A DNA stretch of 64,000 nt from Macrosoma leucophasiata. Taxonomy: Eukaryota; Arthropoda; Insecta; Lepidoptera; Hedylidae. The notes below the pieces were generated by a model. It was not told the origin of the DNA. It did no database searches and worked only from the letters and a program-made list of their open reading frames with translations. The stretch spans positions 21,249,501 through 21,313,500 of the forward strand of contig JAWQUS010000008.1 in NCBI GenBank assembly GCA_036365455.1, given 5' to 3'. A program made the translations under genes and the position numbers. Shown piece after piece: positions 20,432 through 31,328 of this stretch; within the stretch, counting starts at the first letter, position 1, and the number at the start of each line of letters is the position of its first letter.

Positions 20432-21558
20432 AACATTCATCATCATCATCATCATCATTTCAGCCAAAAGACGTCCACTGCTGGACAAAGGCCTCCCCCA
20501 AAGAATGCCACAACGAACGGTCCTGGGCCGCCCTCATCCAACGATTGCCCGCGACCTTCACCATGTCGTCGGTCCACCTCGTGGGGGGCCTGCCTACGCT
20601 TCGTCTTCCGGTACGCGGTCGCCACTCTAGAACTCTTCTGCCCCAACGGCCGTCAGTTCTGCGAGCTATGTGCCCTGCCCACTGCCACTTGAGTTTCGCA
20701 ATTCGATGGGCTATGTCGGTTACTTTGGTCCTCATGCGGATCTCCTCATTTCTGATTCGATCTCGCAGAGTAACTCCGAGCATAGCCCTCTCCATCGCTC
20801 TCTGAGTGATCTTGAGCCTTCTTATGAGGCCCATAGTGAGCGACCACGTTTCTGTTCCGTATGTCATCACTGGCAACACACACTGGTCAAAGACCTTCTT
20901 CTTCAGACACTGCGGTAAATTGGACGAGAAGATATAACGCAGCTTCCCGAACGCTGCCCATCCGAGTTGGATTCGGCGATTGACCTCTTTCTCGAAGTTG
21001 GACCTACCTAACTGGACCGTTTGTCCCAGGTATACGTAATCGTCAACAACTTCGAGTGTAGTACCCTCGACCATAACAGGAGTGGGCGTAACAAGGACAT
21101 TCGACATAATCTTCGTCTTGTCCATGTTCATTTTAAGGCCCACTCGTTGGGAGGCCCTACTGAGGCCATTGAGCATTGTGCCAAGGTCTTCCAGGGTCTC
21201 AGCCATGACTACGATATCATCCGCAAATCGGAGGTGGGAGATGTACTCGCCGTTAATTTTGATGCCGAGTCCGTTCCAGTCCAGAAGCTTGAAGACATCT
21301 TCCAATGCAGCGGTGAACAGTTTCGGAGATATGACATCTCCCTGTCTCACACCTCGCTGCAGTTGGATAGGTTTCGAGTTCTGGTCCTGAAGGCGAACCG
21401 ACATAGTGGCGTTTTCGTACAAGCTCCTTAGCACCTCGATGTATCGGTAGTCGACTTGGCACCTCTGGAGTGACTGTAGCACAGCCCAAATCTCGACCGA
21501 ATCGAAGGCTTTCTCATAGTCCACAAACGCTAGACAGAGGGGCTGGTTATACTTGTAG
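20432..21558 (-). pseudogene. RTE LINE reverse transcriptase, 5'-truncated
   Basis: An open minus-strand frame, in frame from about 21,558 to 20,460, encodes the palm and thumb of an RTE-clade reverse transcriptase: motif A region AFVDYEKAFDSV, QRGVRQGDVISP, the catalytic FADDIVV, then the long basic C-terminus (TQRAMERAMLGVTLRDRIR; GHIARRTDGRWGRRV; GRPPTRWTDD). This matches proteins annotated as RTE endonuclease-reverse transcriptase in Heliconius. The endonuclease domain and fingers are absent: homology stops at 21,558 before 'gtccactacattaagg'. The 3' end has a (atg)n-type tail, seen as 'catcatcatcat' at about 20,437, normal for RTE. It cannot retrotranspose by itself. The frame looks undamaged, so the insertion is fairly young. 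Confidence 0.85.
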
Positions 21559-21749
21559 CGTCCACTACATTAAGGCGCCAACTAGTGGAATACAATGAAA
21601 CCTTACAGTACTTGTCTAGTACGATAGATGGCGTGCAGTCAAATTACATCGCACATACGAAGATTTCTCAAGAGTTGGCATATATACAACTTCCCAACGT
21701 CAATCGTTGGGCCGCGGCCCGCCAGGCGCTATCACCTCGCTTGGTTTAA
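21559..21749. other. Unassigned 190-bp segment between RTE and LTR element
   Basis: Starts 'gtccactacattaaggcg' and ends 'cctcgcttggttta'. It has no recognised match elsewhere in the window. It forms the left flank of the LTR retrotransposon and does not match the sequence expected there from the intact site at 53.8 kb. Confidence 0.4.
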
Positions 21750-22517
21750 GTTATGGCATAAGTGGGGTGCAGGGTTGTGTTGTAAGAAAGTCTGTAGGTA
21801 CTTTACCAGATCCAGGTATAGCAGGTGAAGGTAACAGAAACACTATATACACACACTACCATGTTTATTAGAAGGAGAACAGAAGAGAAGTACAGTAGAA
21901 TATGAAAGTTCACAAGCACAGAGATAGCATAAGTCCGAAAGCACAAGAGGAAAGATAGTTCAGTTTATTTAGGCAAAGCACAGTTAACAATAGGCAAAGA
22001 AAACACTGAAAGCTTTTGCAAGGCTACACTGAATTCTCAAGCGTACTGATCGGAGAAGCGCGTAGTGTAAAACGGGAGGCAAAGCAACATGCACTCGGCG
22101 CGGACAACAAAATCACACTGGTCGTGCCGGTCGTGGTGCGGCACGCAGCCACGCGGTCGCTGCGCGGGAGTATACCAAGCACGAGGCGAGCCGCGATTGG
22201 CCGCCCGACCATGTTACATCGCCTGATGCAATCTATTGTTCTCGTCGTGAAAAAGGACATTTATACTCGACGACATCAGGCGATGGAATTAATTATTTAT
22301 TTTATTGTTGGATTATTTTATGTATGTAAATTTAATATGTTTCTCTGTACTGTATTTATGTAATGTATAAAATGTATATTTATATATAAAAATAATGTGT
22401 GTATTTTTGTTTGTATAATAAATAAATTATTTTATATGTATAAGTGTAAGTATGTACGTGTAAGTGTGTACATTGTATAATACAAATATAGTACATCTTA
22501 AATACGAGAACCCCACA
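21750..22517 (-). repeat. 3' LTR of the CsRn1-like element
   Basis: 768 bp, tgtggggttctc at the start and gccataac at the end on the minus strand. It matches the other LTR base for base as far as compared by eye. It contains the 12-bp inverted pair at 22,218-22,229 and 22,274-22,285 around a TATAAA. The 115-codon plus-strand frame and 78-codon minus frame inside are repeated in both LTRs and are not genes. Confidence 0.93.
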
Positions 22518-22518
22518 T

Positions 22519-22530
22519 CACTCCCCCCCT
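22519..22530 (-). promoter_or_regulatory. Polypurine tract (plus-strand primer)
   Basis: On the minus strand 'aggggggggagtga' lies immediately before the 3' LTR start 'tgtgggg', the usual place for second-strand priming. It is ten bases after the end of pol. Confidence 0.85.
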
Positions 22531-22539
22531 AGACCGTTA

Positions 22540-25500
22540 CTACGGTCGATAGTAATCAGGAAAATGTACTCTTCGCCCTGATCTAGTCTTTTTAATACGT
22601 TCCTGATTTAAGTTATGTGTATTAGGAACAGTAATAGAGGTTGGTAAAAGAGGAGTAGGAGTAGGAGTGGAGCTATAAGTTGGAGTAGAGATAGGAGTGG
22701 GACTGGGGATATCAATGATATTGGGAATGGGAGATGGGTCTACGAGTAAATAGGCTGGTTTTAATCTGTCTATTGATACACTGACGCTTTTCTCCTTAAC
22801 CAAAATACAAAAAGTCTTATCTCCTCTCTTGAGGACTTTATACGGGCCAGAGTATGGAGGTTTTAAAGCACCTCGTACAGAGTCATCCCTAAGAAAAACA
22901 TGAGACGAGCTGGCTAAGTCCTTATAAATGAAAATTTTGGTTTTAGTATGCCTACTAGCAGGCACTGCTTGCAACTTTGCAGCAAATTGATGCAAACGCG
23001 TGGTAAATTCCGATATATCGGTAGAATCGGGTGGCGATGCTTGGAAAAATTCTCCAGGCAGACGCAATGGTTCCCCGTACACCAAATCAGCTGACGACGC
23101 TTGCAAGTCTACCTTAAACGAACTTCTTATACCAAGAAGTACAAGTGGCAAGGTGTCAACCCAATCCGCATTAGCATGGCACATAATAGCTGCCTTCAAT
23201 TGACGGTGGAATCGTTCCACCAGACCATTACACGCAGGATGATAGGCGGTTGTACGACGATGCTTGAATCCAATCGTTCTTCCAAGGTATTGGAAGAGCG
23301 TGGATTCAAATTGTCGTCCGCGGTCAGTAACGACATCTGTTGGACATCCAAATCTGGATATCCACGATATCAGGGCTTTTCCAACGGACTCCGCCGTCAT
23401 ATCAAACATTGGTGTAACTTCCGGCCATCTAGTGAAACGATCCACAACCGTTAGGCAGTACTTGTAGCCATGTGATGATGGAAGAGGGCCTATTATGTCT
23501 ACGTGAATAAACGCGAACCTAGCGCGAGGTAAGTCGAACGTGCCCAAAGGGGAAGACACGTGGCGATGTACCTTGGCGCGTTGGCAGGCTAGACATTTTC
23601 TTGACCACTCTCGACAGTCTCTGCGCACACCAGGCCATACAAAACGCTCGGCAACTAGTTTGGCCGTCGCGTTGGCACCTGGGTGGCTAAAATTATGAAG
23701 ACTGTCGAAGATTGACTTACGTAAGGCCAGAGGAACAAAAGGTCTCGGTGGTGCGATGCTGACATCACAATATAGTTCGACATCAGTATTAGGAATTCTC
23801 AACTTTTCAAAACGGAGTGATGATTCGCTACCTATAAGTTGAGCCAACTCGTCATCAGTGGACTGGGACGCACTGAGTAGATCGAAATTGATGGACTGCA
23901 CCTGTACTTCCTCGATACGAGATAGTGTGTCGGCAACCACGTTATCTTTACCTGCAATATGTCGTATATCTGAGGTAAACTGCGAAATAAAATCAAAATA
24001 ACGGTATTGACGAGGCGAACAGTTATCTTTTCTATTTTTGAAAGCAAAACTAATCGGCTTATGGTCCGTATACACTACAAAATGTCTCGCCTCTAGCATA
24101 TAACGAAAATGCTTGATGCTTTCATAAATGGCGAGTAATTCTCGATCATAGGGAGAATATTTTTTCTGAGACGGGCTCAAATTCCTCGAAAAGAATGCGA
24201 GGGGCTGCCATACGTCATCCTTAAGTTGCTGCAAAACTGCACCCATTGCCCAATCCGATGCATCTGTTACCAGAGCAAGTTGAGCTTCACAATCTGGGTG
24301 GGCAAGTAAAGCAGCATTTGACAAGCTCTCCTTACATTGCTCGAAAGCAGAAAGTGCATCACCTGATAAATCTACAGGATGAGATGCTTTCACAGAACCT
24401 GTGAGTAAGGCGTTGAGAGGAGCTTGGACTTTGGCGGCCTGAGGTATGAACCGTCGATAAAAATTCAACATCCCCAAGAAACGTCTAAGCTGACGCACAG
24501 TTTTTGGGGGTGGAAACTCTTTTATTGCTTGCACCTTTGAATCAAGAGGCTTTGTACCAGCTTCGGAAATTTCAAATCCTAAGAAACTAACCTGACTAAC
24601 ACCGAAAACACACTTTGAGGTGTTGATTAAGATACCGTAGTCTTTCATCCGGGTAAAGAGTTGCTGGAGATGAATCTCGTGCTCTGCTGCGCTGCGCGAA
24701 AACACTAAAAAGTCGTCTAGATATGCGTAGCAAAAGTCTAAACCTCTAGTCAACTCATCAACGAACCTTTGAAACGTTTGACCTGCGTTCCTTAAACCAA
24801 AGGTCATGAATGGGAACTCATACAGGCCAAACGGGGTGGTGATGGCTGTTTTCATGACGTCATCCTGGAAAACGGGAATCTGATGATACGCCTTCTCTAA
24901 ATCAATTTTGCTGAAAACACAACAGCCAGAAATACTATGCGAAAAGTCCTGTATGTGTTTAATAGGGTAACGGTCTGGGACGGTACGTGCGTTCAACATC
25001 CTATAGTCGCCGCAGGGTCTCCAGCCGGTATCCTTTTTGGGCACCAAATGTAGCGGAGAGGCCCATGGACTCTCCGAAGGTCGAGCAACACCGCTGTTCA
25101 GCATCAACTGGAATTCCTGTTGAGCAATTTTAAATTTATCGGGCGCAAGCCTACGAGGATTGCAGGAAACAGGAGGACCAGGAGTTGTTTTAATGTGATG
25201 AACGGTGTTATGTTGTGGTGAAATTGGTGTACCTGAGGGGCGTGTTATGTCAGGAAACTGGTCCAGAATGCGATGGTATCTCGTGTCACCTGTGGAAACC
25301 TTGATGGAAGAAACATCGATATTAGGCACAGAAGCTTGAGAAAACAGTGAGGTTGTATTATCAATTAAGCGTTGATTTCTACAGTCTACAATAAGGCCAA
25401 AAAAGCTTAGAAAATCTACGCCAATAATAGCTTTAGTAACGTTAGCAACTACAAATCTCCACTGAAAATTACGTCTTAGGCCAAAATTTAAATTAAGTTC

Positions 25501-25731
25501 TACAAAACCGTAAGTGTCTATGATGGTTCCGTTCGCGGCACACAGTTGGTAGCTAGCCTTAGGTCGACGTTCACGTAGCGCAGCTCGAGGGTAAACGCAC
25601 AGGTCACTGCCAGTATCAATGAGAAACTGGGTATTCGAGTTGCGGTCCTTGATGAAGAGGCGACCAGAAGAGGCAGGGCTGTCGTTTGTCGCCACTAGCG
25701 ACGGCCCGTGAAGTTTTCCGCCAGCTTGTAA
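22540..25731 (-). CDS. pol: pol polyprotein (protease, RT, RNase H, integrase)
   Basis: About 1,050 residues counted from the GTG codon at 25,695; the frame is open back to a stop at 25,732-25,734. Protease: DTGSDL with catalytic Asp27. Reverse transcriptase about 200-375, active site YLDD at 325-328. RNase H about 470-590 (Asp478, Glu519, Asp544). Integrase: zinc-binding H667, H671, C701 and C704, then catalytic D733, D791 and E827 (exact DD35E spacing). The C-terminus ends in a Ser/Thr/Pro-rich tail. There is no ATG near the start and the frame is -1 to gag with about 35 nt of overlap, so it is probably made as a gag-pol fusion by -1 frameshifting. No stop or missing catalytic residue was seen. 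Confidence 0.93.
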   Translation of the reverse strand, partial: LQAGGKLHGPSLVATNDSPASSGRLFIKDRNSNTQFLIDTGSDLCVYPRAALRERRPKASYQLCAANGTIIDTYGFVELNLNFGLRRNFQWRFVVANVTKAIIGVDFLSFFGLIVDCRNQRLIDNTTSLFSQASVPNIDVSSIKVSTGDTRYHRILDQFPDITRPSGTPISPQHNTVHHIKTTPGPPVSCNPRRLAPDKFKIAQQEFQLMLNSGVARPSESPWASPLHLVPKKDTGWRPCGDYRMLNARTVPDRYPIKHIQDFSHSISGCCVFSKIDLEKAYHQIPVFQDDVMKTAITTPFGLYEFPFMTFGLRNAGQTFQRFVDELTRGLDFCYAYLDDFLVFSRSAAEHEIHLQQLFTRMKDYGILINTSKCVFGVSQVSFLGFEISEAGTKPLDSKVQAIKEFPPPKTVRQLRRFLGMLNFYRRFIPQAAKVQAPLNALLTGSVKASHPVDLSGDALSAFEQCKESLSNAALLAHPDCEAQLALVTDASDWAMGAVLQQLKDDVWQPLAFFSRNLSPSQKKYSPYDRELLAIYESIKHFRYMLEARHFVVYTDHKPISFAFKNRKDNCSPRQYRYFDFISQFTSDIRHIAGKDNVVADTLSRIEEVQVQSINFDLLSASQSTDDELAQLIGSESSLRFEKLRIPNTDVELYCDVSIAPPRPFVPLALRKSIFDSLHNFSHPGANATAKLVAERFVWPGVRRDCREWSRKCLACQRAKVHRHVSSPLGTFDLPRARFAFIHVDIIGPLPSSHGYKYCLTVVDRFTRWPEVTPMFDMTAESVGKALISWISRFGCPTDVVTDRGRQFESTLFQYLGRTIGFKHRRTTAYHPACNGLVERFHRQLKAAIMCHANADWVDTLPLVLLGIRSSFKVDLQASSADLVYGEPLRLPGEFFQASPPDSTDISEFTTRLHQFAAKLQAVPASRHTKTKIFIYKDLASSSHVFLRDDSVRGALKPPYSGPYKVLKRGDKTFCILVKEKSVSVSIDRLKPAYLLVDPSPIPNIIDIPSPTPISTPTYSSTPTPTPLLPTSITVPNTHNLNQERIKKTRSGRRVHFPDYYRP

Positions 25732-26624
25732 TCACAAGGCTTGCTGCAGGCTGTAGCTCTGTCTCCGAACTTCCAATGGTACCAGCACAGCGGGTGTTTT
25801 CTGTAGCTGGAGAGTGATCGCGTTCTTTGGCGTGAAGAAGATCGCTGATGCCGCCTGCTGGGGCGGCTAGGGCGATTGACAGCACAGCAAGATGAACGCG
25901 TGTGCTCATCCAGCTTCAAAGTCAGCTGATGCACCATCTGCTTCAATTCGGTAATCTCAGAGCGGTCGTTCGGAACAAAAGATGACGAAGACGCGGCTGC
26001 GACGGCTGGGGTATAAGGTGAAGTCAGCTCCTGGATACGGTCTGCGAGGTCAGCCAGCTGCTCTAAGGAGTGGGTAGGCTGAGACGCCAGCACGGTTTGG
26101 ATGCTAGTAGGCAACCGATTTGTCCAGATAGACTTGATGAAATCTTCAGGGGCCGAAGATCCAGCCTGATCTTGAAGATGTCGCAAGAAATGCGAAGGCT
26201 TTCTATCTCCCAGTTCTTCGTGAGTAAGCAGTTGTTTTACCTTAAGCTCATGTGATGCGGAGAGTCTTTTAATCAGCTCTGATTTAATTTTGCCGTATCT
26301 ATTACTAGGTGGTGGATTCAATATTATGTCCTTCACCGTCTTAGCATGGTGAATATCCAAATTATTAACAACACTTGAAAATTTAGTAAAATCATCCGAA
26401 ATATTCAGGCATTGAAATTGCGCCTCCAGTAACGCAAACCATATTTCCGGGTCCTCAGGCGAAAATCGTGGCACCTTTATGTTCAGTATCGGAGAGCCGG
26501 AAGTCGTATCGTGCTCGTGTCGTTCCGTGTAAGTCGGCATCTTTGGTACGCACCGTCTGGTGGTCACGTTCTTTCCGCTTTTGGAATTCACGGTACGAGC
26601 CGAATCACCACTACTGTCACTCAT
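25695..26624 (-). CDS. gag: gag polyprotein with CHCC zinc finger
   Basis: 309 residues from ATG at 26,624, 30 bases after the primer site. Residues 45-200 look like a Ty3/gypsy capsid ([20 protein letters not shown], then a helical region). A coiled stretch lies at about 222-240. Residues 250-276 are Arg/Ser-rich and nucleic-acid-binding in character. The zinc finger is C280, H283, C293, C297 ([18 protein letters not shown]). It assembles virus-like particles and packages RNA in this family. The stop TAG overlaps the pol frame. Confidence 0.92.
   Translation of the reverse strand: MSDSSGDSARTVNSKSGKNVTTRRCVPKMPTYTERHEHDTTSGSPILNIKVPRFSPEDPEIWFALLEAQFQCLNISDDFTKFSSVVNNLDIHHAKTVKDIILNPPPSNRYGKIKSELIKRLSASHELKVKQLLTHEELGDRKPSHFLRHLQDQAGSSAPEDFIKSIWTNRLPTSIQTVLASQPTHSLEQLADLADRIQELTSPYTPAVAAASSSSFVPNDRSEITELKQMVHQLTLKLDEHTRSSCCAVNRPSRPSRRHQRSSSRQRTRSLSSYRKHPLCWYHWKFGDRATACSKPCDYKLAENFTGRR
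25713..25719 (-). promoter_or_regulatory. Candidate -1 frameshift site GGAAAAC
   Basis: It lies in the gag/pol overlap, read G-GAA-AAC in the gag frame, 15 bases before the gag stop. It is not a perfect X-XXY-YYZ heptamer, so the call is tentative; the overlap runs only from 25,731 to the gag stop at 25,697-25,695, and this is the best match seen in it. Confidence 0.3.
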
Positions 26625-26636
26625 ATTTATAGTTCG

Positions 26637-26654
26637 TGTTCTTCGGGGTCACCA
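26637..26654 (-). promoter_or_regulatory. Primer-binding site, tRNA-Trp type
   Basis: 'tggtgaccccgaag' follows the 5' LTR directly on the minus strand. The first 12 bases fit the complement of the 3' end of animal tRNA-Trp (CCA included), the primer used by CsRn1-group elements. The match weakens after 'ccccga'. Confidence 0.8.
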
Positions 26655-27422
26655 GTTATGGCATAAGTGGGGTGCAGGGTTGTGTTGTAAGAAAGTCTGT
26701 AGGTACTTTACCAGATCCAGGTATAGCAGGTGAAGGTAACAGAAACACTATATACACACACTACCATGTTTATTAGAAGGAGAACAGAAGAGAAGTACAG
26801 TAGAATATGAAAGTTCACAAGCACAGAGATAGCATAAGTCCGAAAGCACAAGAGGAAAGATAGTTCAGTTTATTTAGGCAAAGCACAGTTAACAATAGGC
26901 AAAGAAAACACTGAAAGCTTTTGCAAGGCTACACTGAATTCTCAAGCGTACTGATCGGAGAAGCGCGTAGTGTAAAACGGGAGGCAAAGCAACATGCACT
27001 CGGCGCGGACAACAAAATCACACTGGTCGTGCCGGTCGTGGTGCGGCACGCAGCCACGCGGTCGCTGCGCGGGAGTATACCAAGCACGAGGCGAGCCGCG
27101 ATTGGCCGCCCGACCATGTTACATCGCCTGATGCAATCTATTGTTCTCGTCGTGAAAAAGGACATTTATACTCGACGACATCAGGCGATGGAATTAATTA
27201 TTTATTTTATTGTTGGATTATTTTATGTATGTAAATTTAATATGTTTCTCTGTACTGTATTTATGTAATGTATAAAATGTATATTTATATATAAAAATAA
27301 TGTGTGTATTTTTGTTTGTATAATAAATAAATTATTTTATATGTATAAGTGTAAGTATGTACGTGTAAGTGTGTACATTGTATAATACAAATATAGTACA
27401 TCTTAAATACGAGAACCCCACA
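26655..27422 (-). repeat. 5' LTR of the CsRn1-like element
   Basis: 768 bp, the transcription-starting LTR. It carries TATAAA (minus strand, near 27,165) inside the 44-bp loop between 12-bp inverted repeats, and several TCAGT initiator-like motifs further on. Its right edge is also the exact left edge of the duplicated region copy 1. Confidence 0.92.
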
Positions 27423-28438
27423 GCTCTACCAGACGCTGGGTAAGATAGACGAGATGCCATCCCGCAGAAGGGACGACAAAGGGGAACGAAGTCTCCAAGA
27501 TGTCGTCACCCTGTTTAAGGAGACCGATCCGGATGACGTGCCCGCATTGGTGGCGAAGCAGCTGCACAAGCTGCCTCCTGTCACATTTGACCATGTTGAC
27601 GTATCCAGGCTGCTGAAAGAGATCAACACCCTCAAGACCGGTCTGGAAGAAGTTCGATTTCGATTGCAGACTTCGGAAAACACGATCAGTGATTTGCGTG
27701 CTGAATTAGTTTCATTACGTGGTGCTAGTTCGGTATGTAGGTCAGCCGAAGCCTGCAATGTGAACATGAGGCGCGGCGCGCAAAATACGTCGGTCAGCAG
27801 TTTTGAGTCGGCCGGCTCAAAACTGCTGCCGCTGCTGCCGTTGCCCCTACAACTAAACGGCCTGTTACCCTGGGGAACAAACCTAAGACCAATGAGAGAC
27901 CTCGTGGACCCGTAGTCACGGGTCCTCGTAAGGACGAGGATGGTTTCACGGTGGTAAAGAGGAAGAAAAAGAAGCCCGCCACCCGCAATCGACGCGGTAC
28001 GGCGCCGACCGGAAAAAATCACTTGTTGCGTCCAGCTGTGCCGTCGACGCAACTGTATGTGTCCAGACTACACTGGTTTACGAAGGTGGAGGATGTCGTC
28101 GAATACATCCGGATAAAGACGAATTTCACCCTGAGAGTCGAGCGGTTGGAGTCTCGCCATAAAGTTAATTTCAATTCTTTTTTGGTGAGGGTCCCGACAC
28201 ATGACCTGGCGACTTATACAAAGGAGGAGTTCTGGCCGCAGGGGGTATTATTTCGGAAATTCCGGGGACAACTTCCTGCTGATAAACCGCGTATCACGTG
28301 GCCGTCTTCACGTGACAATTAGTGTTAGAGTTAGTTTAAATAAATATGTATGTTAGTTTTTAAGGTATATATTTGTATGGGCCTTTTGTTTTACTTTAAG
28401 TGTACAATTATTGCCTGAAATAAATAAATAAATAAATA
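27423..28438 (+). pseudogene. ORF1-like retrotransposon gene, copy 1, truncated and frameshifted
   Basis: A frame enters from the LTR border (LYQTLGKIDEMPSRRRDD) and runs to 27,915 with SLQDVVTLFKETDPDDVPA, LPPVTFDHVDVSRLLKEI and a coiled-coil stretch to about 27,720. A deletion at about 27,815 removes the Pro-rich segment present in copy 2 and shifts the frame. The C-terminal part resumes at about 27,930-28,322 (TVVKRKKKKPATRNRRG; STQLYVSRLHW; VEDVVEYIRIKTNFTLRVE; FWPQGVLFRKFRG) and is complete. A 3' UTR and an (aaat)n tail end at 28,438. The coiled coil, basic region, RRM-like C-terminus and tail resemble ORF1 of a non-LTR retrotransposon. No reverse transcriptase follows. Family not assigned. 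Confidence 0.7.
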
Positions 28439-28912
28439 GGCCGCATTGGCAGCGAAAATGGCATTGGTTAAATAAGACGATATATATAGGTAAGACTTTT
28501 TTCTGTCTAAAATATTTTTTAAACATCAATATCTTTTTTAACATAGGCATAAAATTAGAAAAGGTAACACGTAAGACCAATACAAATAAAGCAACTTACG
28601 CTAAAGAAATTATAAAATTCGATAGTTCAGATTATACGTTACAAACAATTATCTTTATACTATCGGACTAGTCTTATTTTTAATTAAAAGAGCTTTAATT
28701 GTCTTAATCAGTTCTCTGAAAGGAAACCATTATACCCATGGAGTGTATAAACAAATATCCATTGTTATTCTTTATACATCGAACATCCGACGTTCTCTAT
28801 CCAGGACTTTGATTCCCGGTTATGAAATACAAGATGCGCAGACGCCTCTTGAGCCCTAACGGTATTCAATAGGTTCGGGTTAACAACCCTATTCGAACAT
28901 TCACTAAGAACA
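28439..28912. other. Duplicated AT-rich stretch, nothing recognised
   Basis: No gene or repeat was recognised. The counterpart is 54,894-55,363. Confidence 0.4.
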
Positions 28913-28920
28913 GTGAGAAC

Positions 28921-29166
28921 CAGTGTTGCCAATCGGCGGACAATTCCCCGATTTGCGGGGATTGGGAGGTCGGTGCGGGAGTCATTCGGGGGTAGGATGA
29001 AATCGGGGAATTCTGTAGAATTAAATTATTTACATGCTTAGGTGAAATTTTGAAATATATTTTATTTACTCCGAGTTTTAGTCTCTTTCTAACCTCGGTG
29101 TCGGGAATTTTTCGGGGAAATAACGTATAAGAAGCGGGGAATCAACATTTTGAATTGGCATCACTG
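28921..29166. mobile_element. hAT-type MITE with 8-bp target duplication, copy 1
   Basis: The ends 'cagtgttgccaat' and 'attggcatcactg' form TIRs of the hAT type. The 8-bp direct repeat 'gtgagaac' flanks at 28,913-28,920 and 29,167-29,174, the size hAT transposases make. 246 bp, noncoding. Confidence 0.85.
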
Positions 29167-29174
29167 GTGAGAAC

Positions 29175-29832
29175 CATAACATTGTCTTATATACTTGGCC
29201 GCATAGTACCTCGTACGTTTACAGCGAGTAAATTACATTATAATGACTACCTTGTTCATTGCACATTAGAAATGTAAATTGTTTAACAGCCTATAGCATT
29301 TTATTAATCATTTGTGAAAACAACTGCAATGAGAACAACATCTTTAACGATTTCGCAGCAAATATTATCTTCACACTTGATTGATGGATATATAACAATA
29401 AAAACATTTGTCCTTTGCTACATTTAGTATCTACATAGTCTGCTTATGTGGCTCCTTAGACTAAAATCTTGGAAACAGTTGAATTATTTTCTATCAGTGT
29501 CCTTATGTTTTTCTTTAATGCTGTCACTATCACTCGCAATAATATTATTAGCAGCAAGTAAAGAAATAATACTTCGTCACCTATTTGATCTTCTTGCTAC
29601 GAAAACAAGTTAACATTAAAGTTTCGATTTGTCCAAAATAAACATGATTATCCGAGCCATAGTGAATTTGGAAATTACAATTGCGTCTTTTATCGTTGTC
29701 CAAACACCATGTAAACGATCATTTCAGGAATGAAAACAACTCGATGTAATACATTGTTCATGTAATCTTCGATTTCGATTATCTGTAAAGACTAATCTGA
29801 CCCGTATACCTACCTTAAAGGATTTTTTTAGG
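29175..29832. other. Duplicated stretch, nothing recognised
   Basis: AT-rich and noncoding as far as seen. The counterpart is 55,626-56,282. Confidence 0.4.
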
Positions 29833-30146
29833 AATGGTGGTAGAGTTTCTTGAGGTAGTGGGCACCACCGCATTTCCTAATCTATCTGCCGCAAAATGGT
29901 AGTGTTCGGTATCGCGTTTCGATTAGATGATAAATTGATAATATAGGTATGACCCCGTAATAACTATCATAGAGACATAACAAGTTTGGTCTCAGAGATG
30001 GCAACACATCTGCATTTTGATCTCTGTTTTTTGTCTAGATGTCTATAGGCTGTAGTCATCACTTAACATCAATGAGAAGCTGCATTGTGTCTACGATGAC
30101 ATCAATGTGCTGCATGCTTGTTTGCCACCTTCACTACACAAAAATT
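29833..30146 (+). mobile_element. CR1/Zenon-like tail, diverged, intact in copy 1
   Basis: Starts 'aatggtggtagagtttcttg' and ends 'tgcttgtttgccaccttcac'. It is older than the 33-kb copy. In the duplicate only the first 115 bp remain (56,283-56,398). Confidence 0.6.
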
Positions 30147-30303
30147 AATACTTAGGTACGCATAATAATATATTCTTTAATCAATACAAGCTTTCGCGAC
30201 TAACTGTTATTTATTTAGTAAAGAAAACAAACTAAATAGCGAAAATTGTAATAATAATGATAAATGGACAAGTAAAATCATAGTTAAAAGTCCCTTTAAA
30301 TAT

Positions 30304-31187
30304 ATTCAGGCTATTTTGGGAGACTAGTCTATTATCGTTAACAAAGCAGTTAATAAATTTTAACAGTCCTTCTATTTAGTCCTATCCCAGATTTTAAAAG
30401 ATACCTACGTTTTGTTTAATTTCTTGACGCGTTTATAATTATATACTATATTGCTACCGCCTGCTGTTTTTTTTAATTCGGTCCCCATTTAATTTATAAT
30501 TAAAATTTATTAAAAATTACAAACCTGGACATTATTCTGTCTATTTTTTGCATATCTACTTCATCTTCAACTCATGAAAAAATTGTTGAATTAAATTTAC
30601 ACAAATCACTAATGAAAACACAATACATCTAAGTAAGCTTATGTAACAGTATGTCTTTAAATAAAACGGAATCTCTCAATAAAACTTAGAACGTCGCATG
30701 TAGACGATTGAACACAAATTCAAATTGTGAGATGGCATGGTAATTTAAATATATCATCCCATGCCAAGTGTTCGGTGAACGTGAGAATGATCATATAGTT
30801 ACAAAGGAGTTTAGGGTTTATTTTGCGTGTAACAATGCTTCGAAGTGTAACACTGTTATTTTGTTATTGTCAACATTTAAATACCCTTTGATGTGCGGCC
30901 GTGGCTGGCTGTAAGAGCAACATAATACGTACACCCCCGTGTTTAATGCGTATTAAATTGAGTTTTTATCTATCAAGTTTTAGATGTAAGCTAAGAAAGC
31001 GTTGTGTATTTTTGTTCGATTTATTCCTCTCAATATGTATTCGTTTTGTATTTTATCGAAGCTTATCAGTATTTGTATTATTAAAGGCTTTGTCTTGTCA
31101 TAAGCGTTAGTAGTTTGTAGAATTTAATTTACTTCTCCAACGTCAGTTAATACTAATAAATGCAATTCTTTTAAGCTAATGATTGCG
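30304..31187. other. Duplicated stretch, nothing recognised
   Basis: Contains short frames (for example 30,901-31,110, starting at GTG) that are kept in the duplicate at 56,993 but have no recognisable feature. Confidence 0.35.
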
Positions 31188-31328
31188 TCGGAAATTACAG
31201 GGCCGTACATTACCACCTGACCGGAACACGATAGTGCTGAACACTATTACAATTTAGCGGCAAGTATATTAATGTAATGCGGTGGTGCCTACGCCCGCGA
31301 GCTCCGTCACTGGTGTTCTACCACCAGT
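31188..31328 (-). mobile_element. CR1/Zenon-like tail, 5' half, reverse (copy 1)
   Basis: 'cggaaattacagggccgtac' to 'gttctaccaccagt'. Half-length, duplicated at 57,279-57,420. Confidence 0.6.

Larger units (their letters stand above)
21750..27422 (-). mobile_element. Complete Ty3/gypsy LTR retrotransposon, CsRn1-like clade
   Basis: A 5,673-bp element read on the minus strand: 5' LTR, primer site, gag, pol, polypurine tract, 3' LTR. Both ORFs are open over full length. The gag CHCC zinc finger (C-x2-H-x9-C-x3-C) and a primer site of tRNA-Trp type are marks of the CsRn1 group, which includes kabuki of Bombyx mori (established knowledge, recalled). No envelope gene is present. The LTRs have identical length and I saw no difference between them, so insertion was very recent. 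No target-site duplication: the flanks are 'gagc' before and 'ttaaac' after (minus strand), which is odd for so young an element. Confidence 0.92.

Noticed and set aside
21021..21431. Plus-strand frames of 82-136 codons over the RTE
   Set aside because: Shadows of the minus-strand reverse transcriptase, which carries all recognised motifs.
22016..22363. 115-codon plus-strand frame, and its identical twin at 26,921
   Set aside because: It lies wholly inside the LTRs, antisense to the element, and has no domain.
30901..31110. 69-codon frame kept in both duplicate copies
   Set aside because: Starts with GTG, low-complexity hydrophobic content, and conservation is expected from the recent duplication alone.
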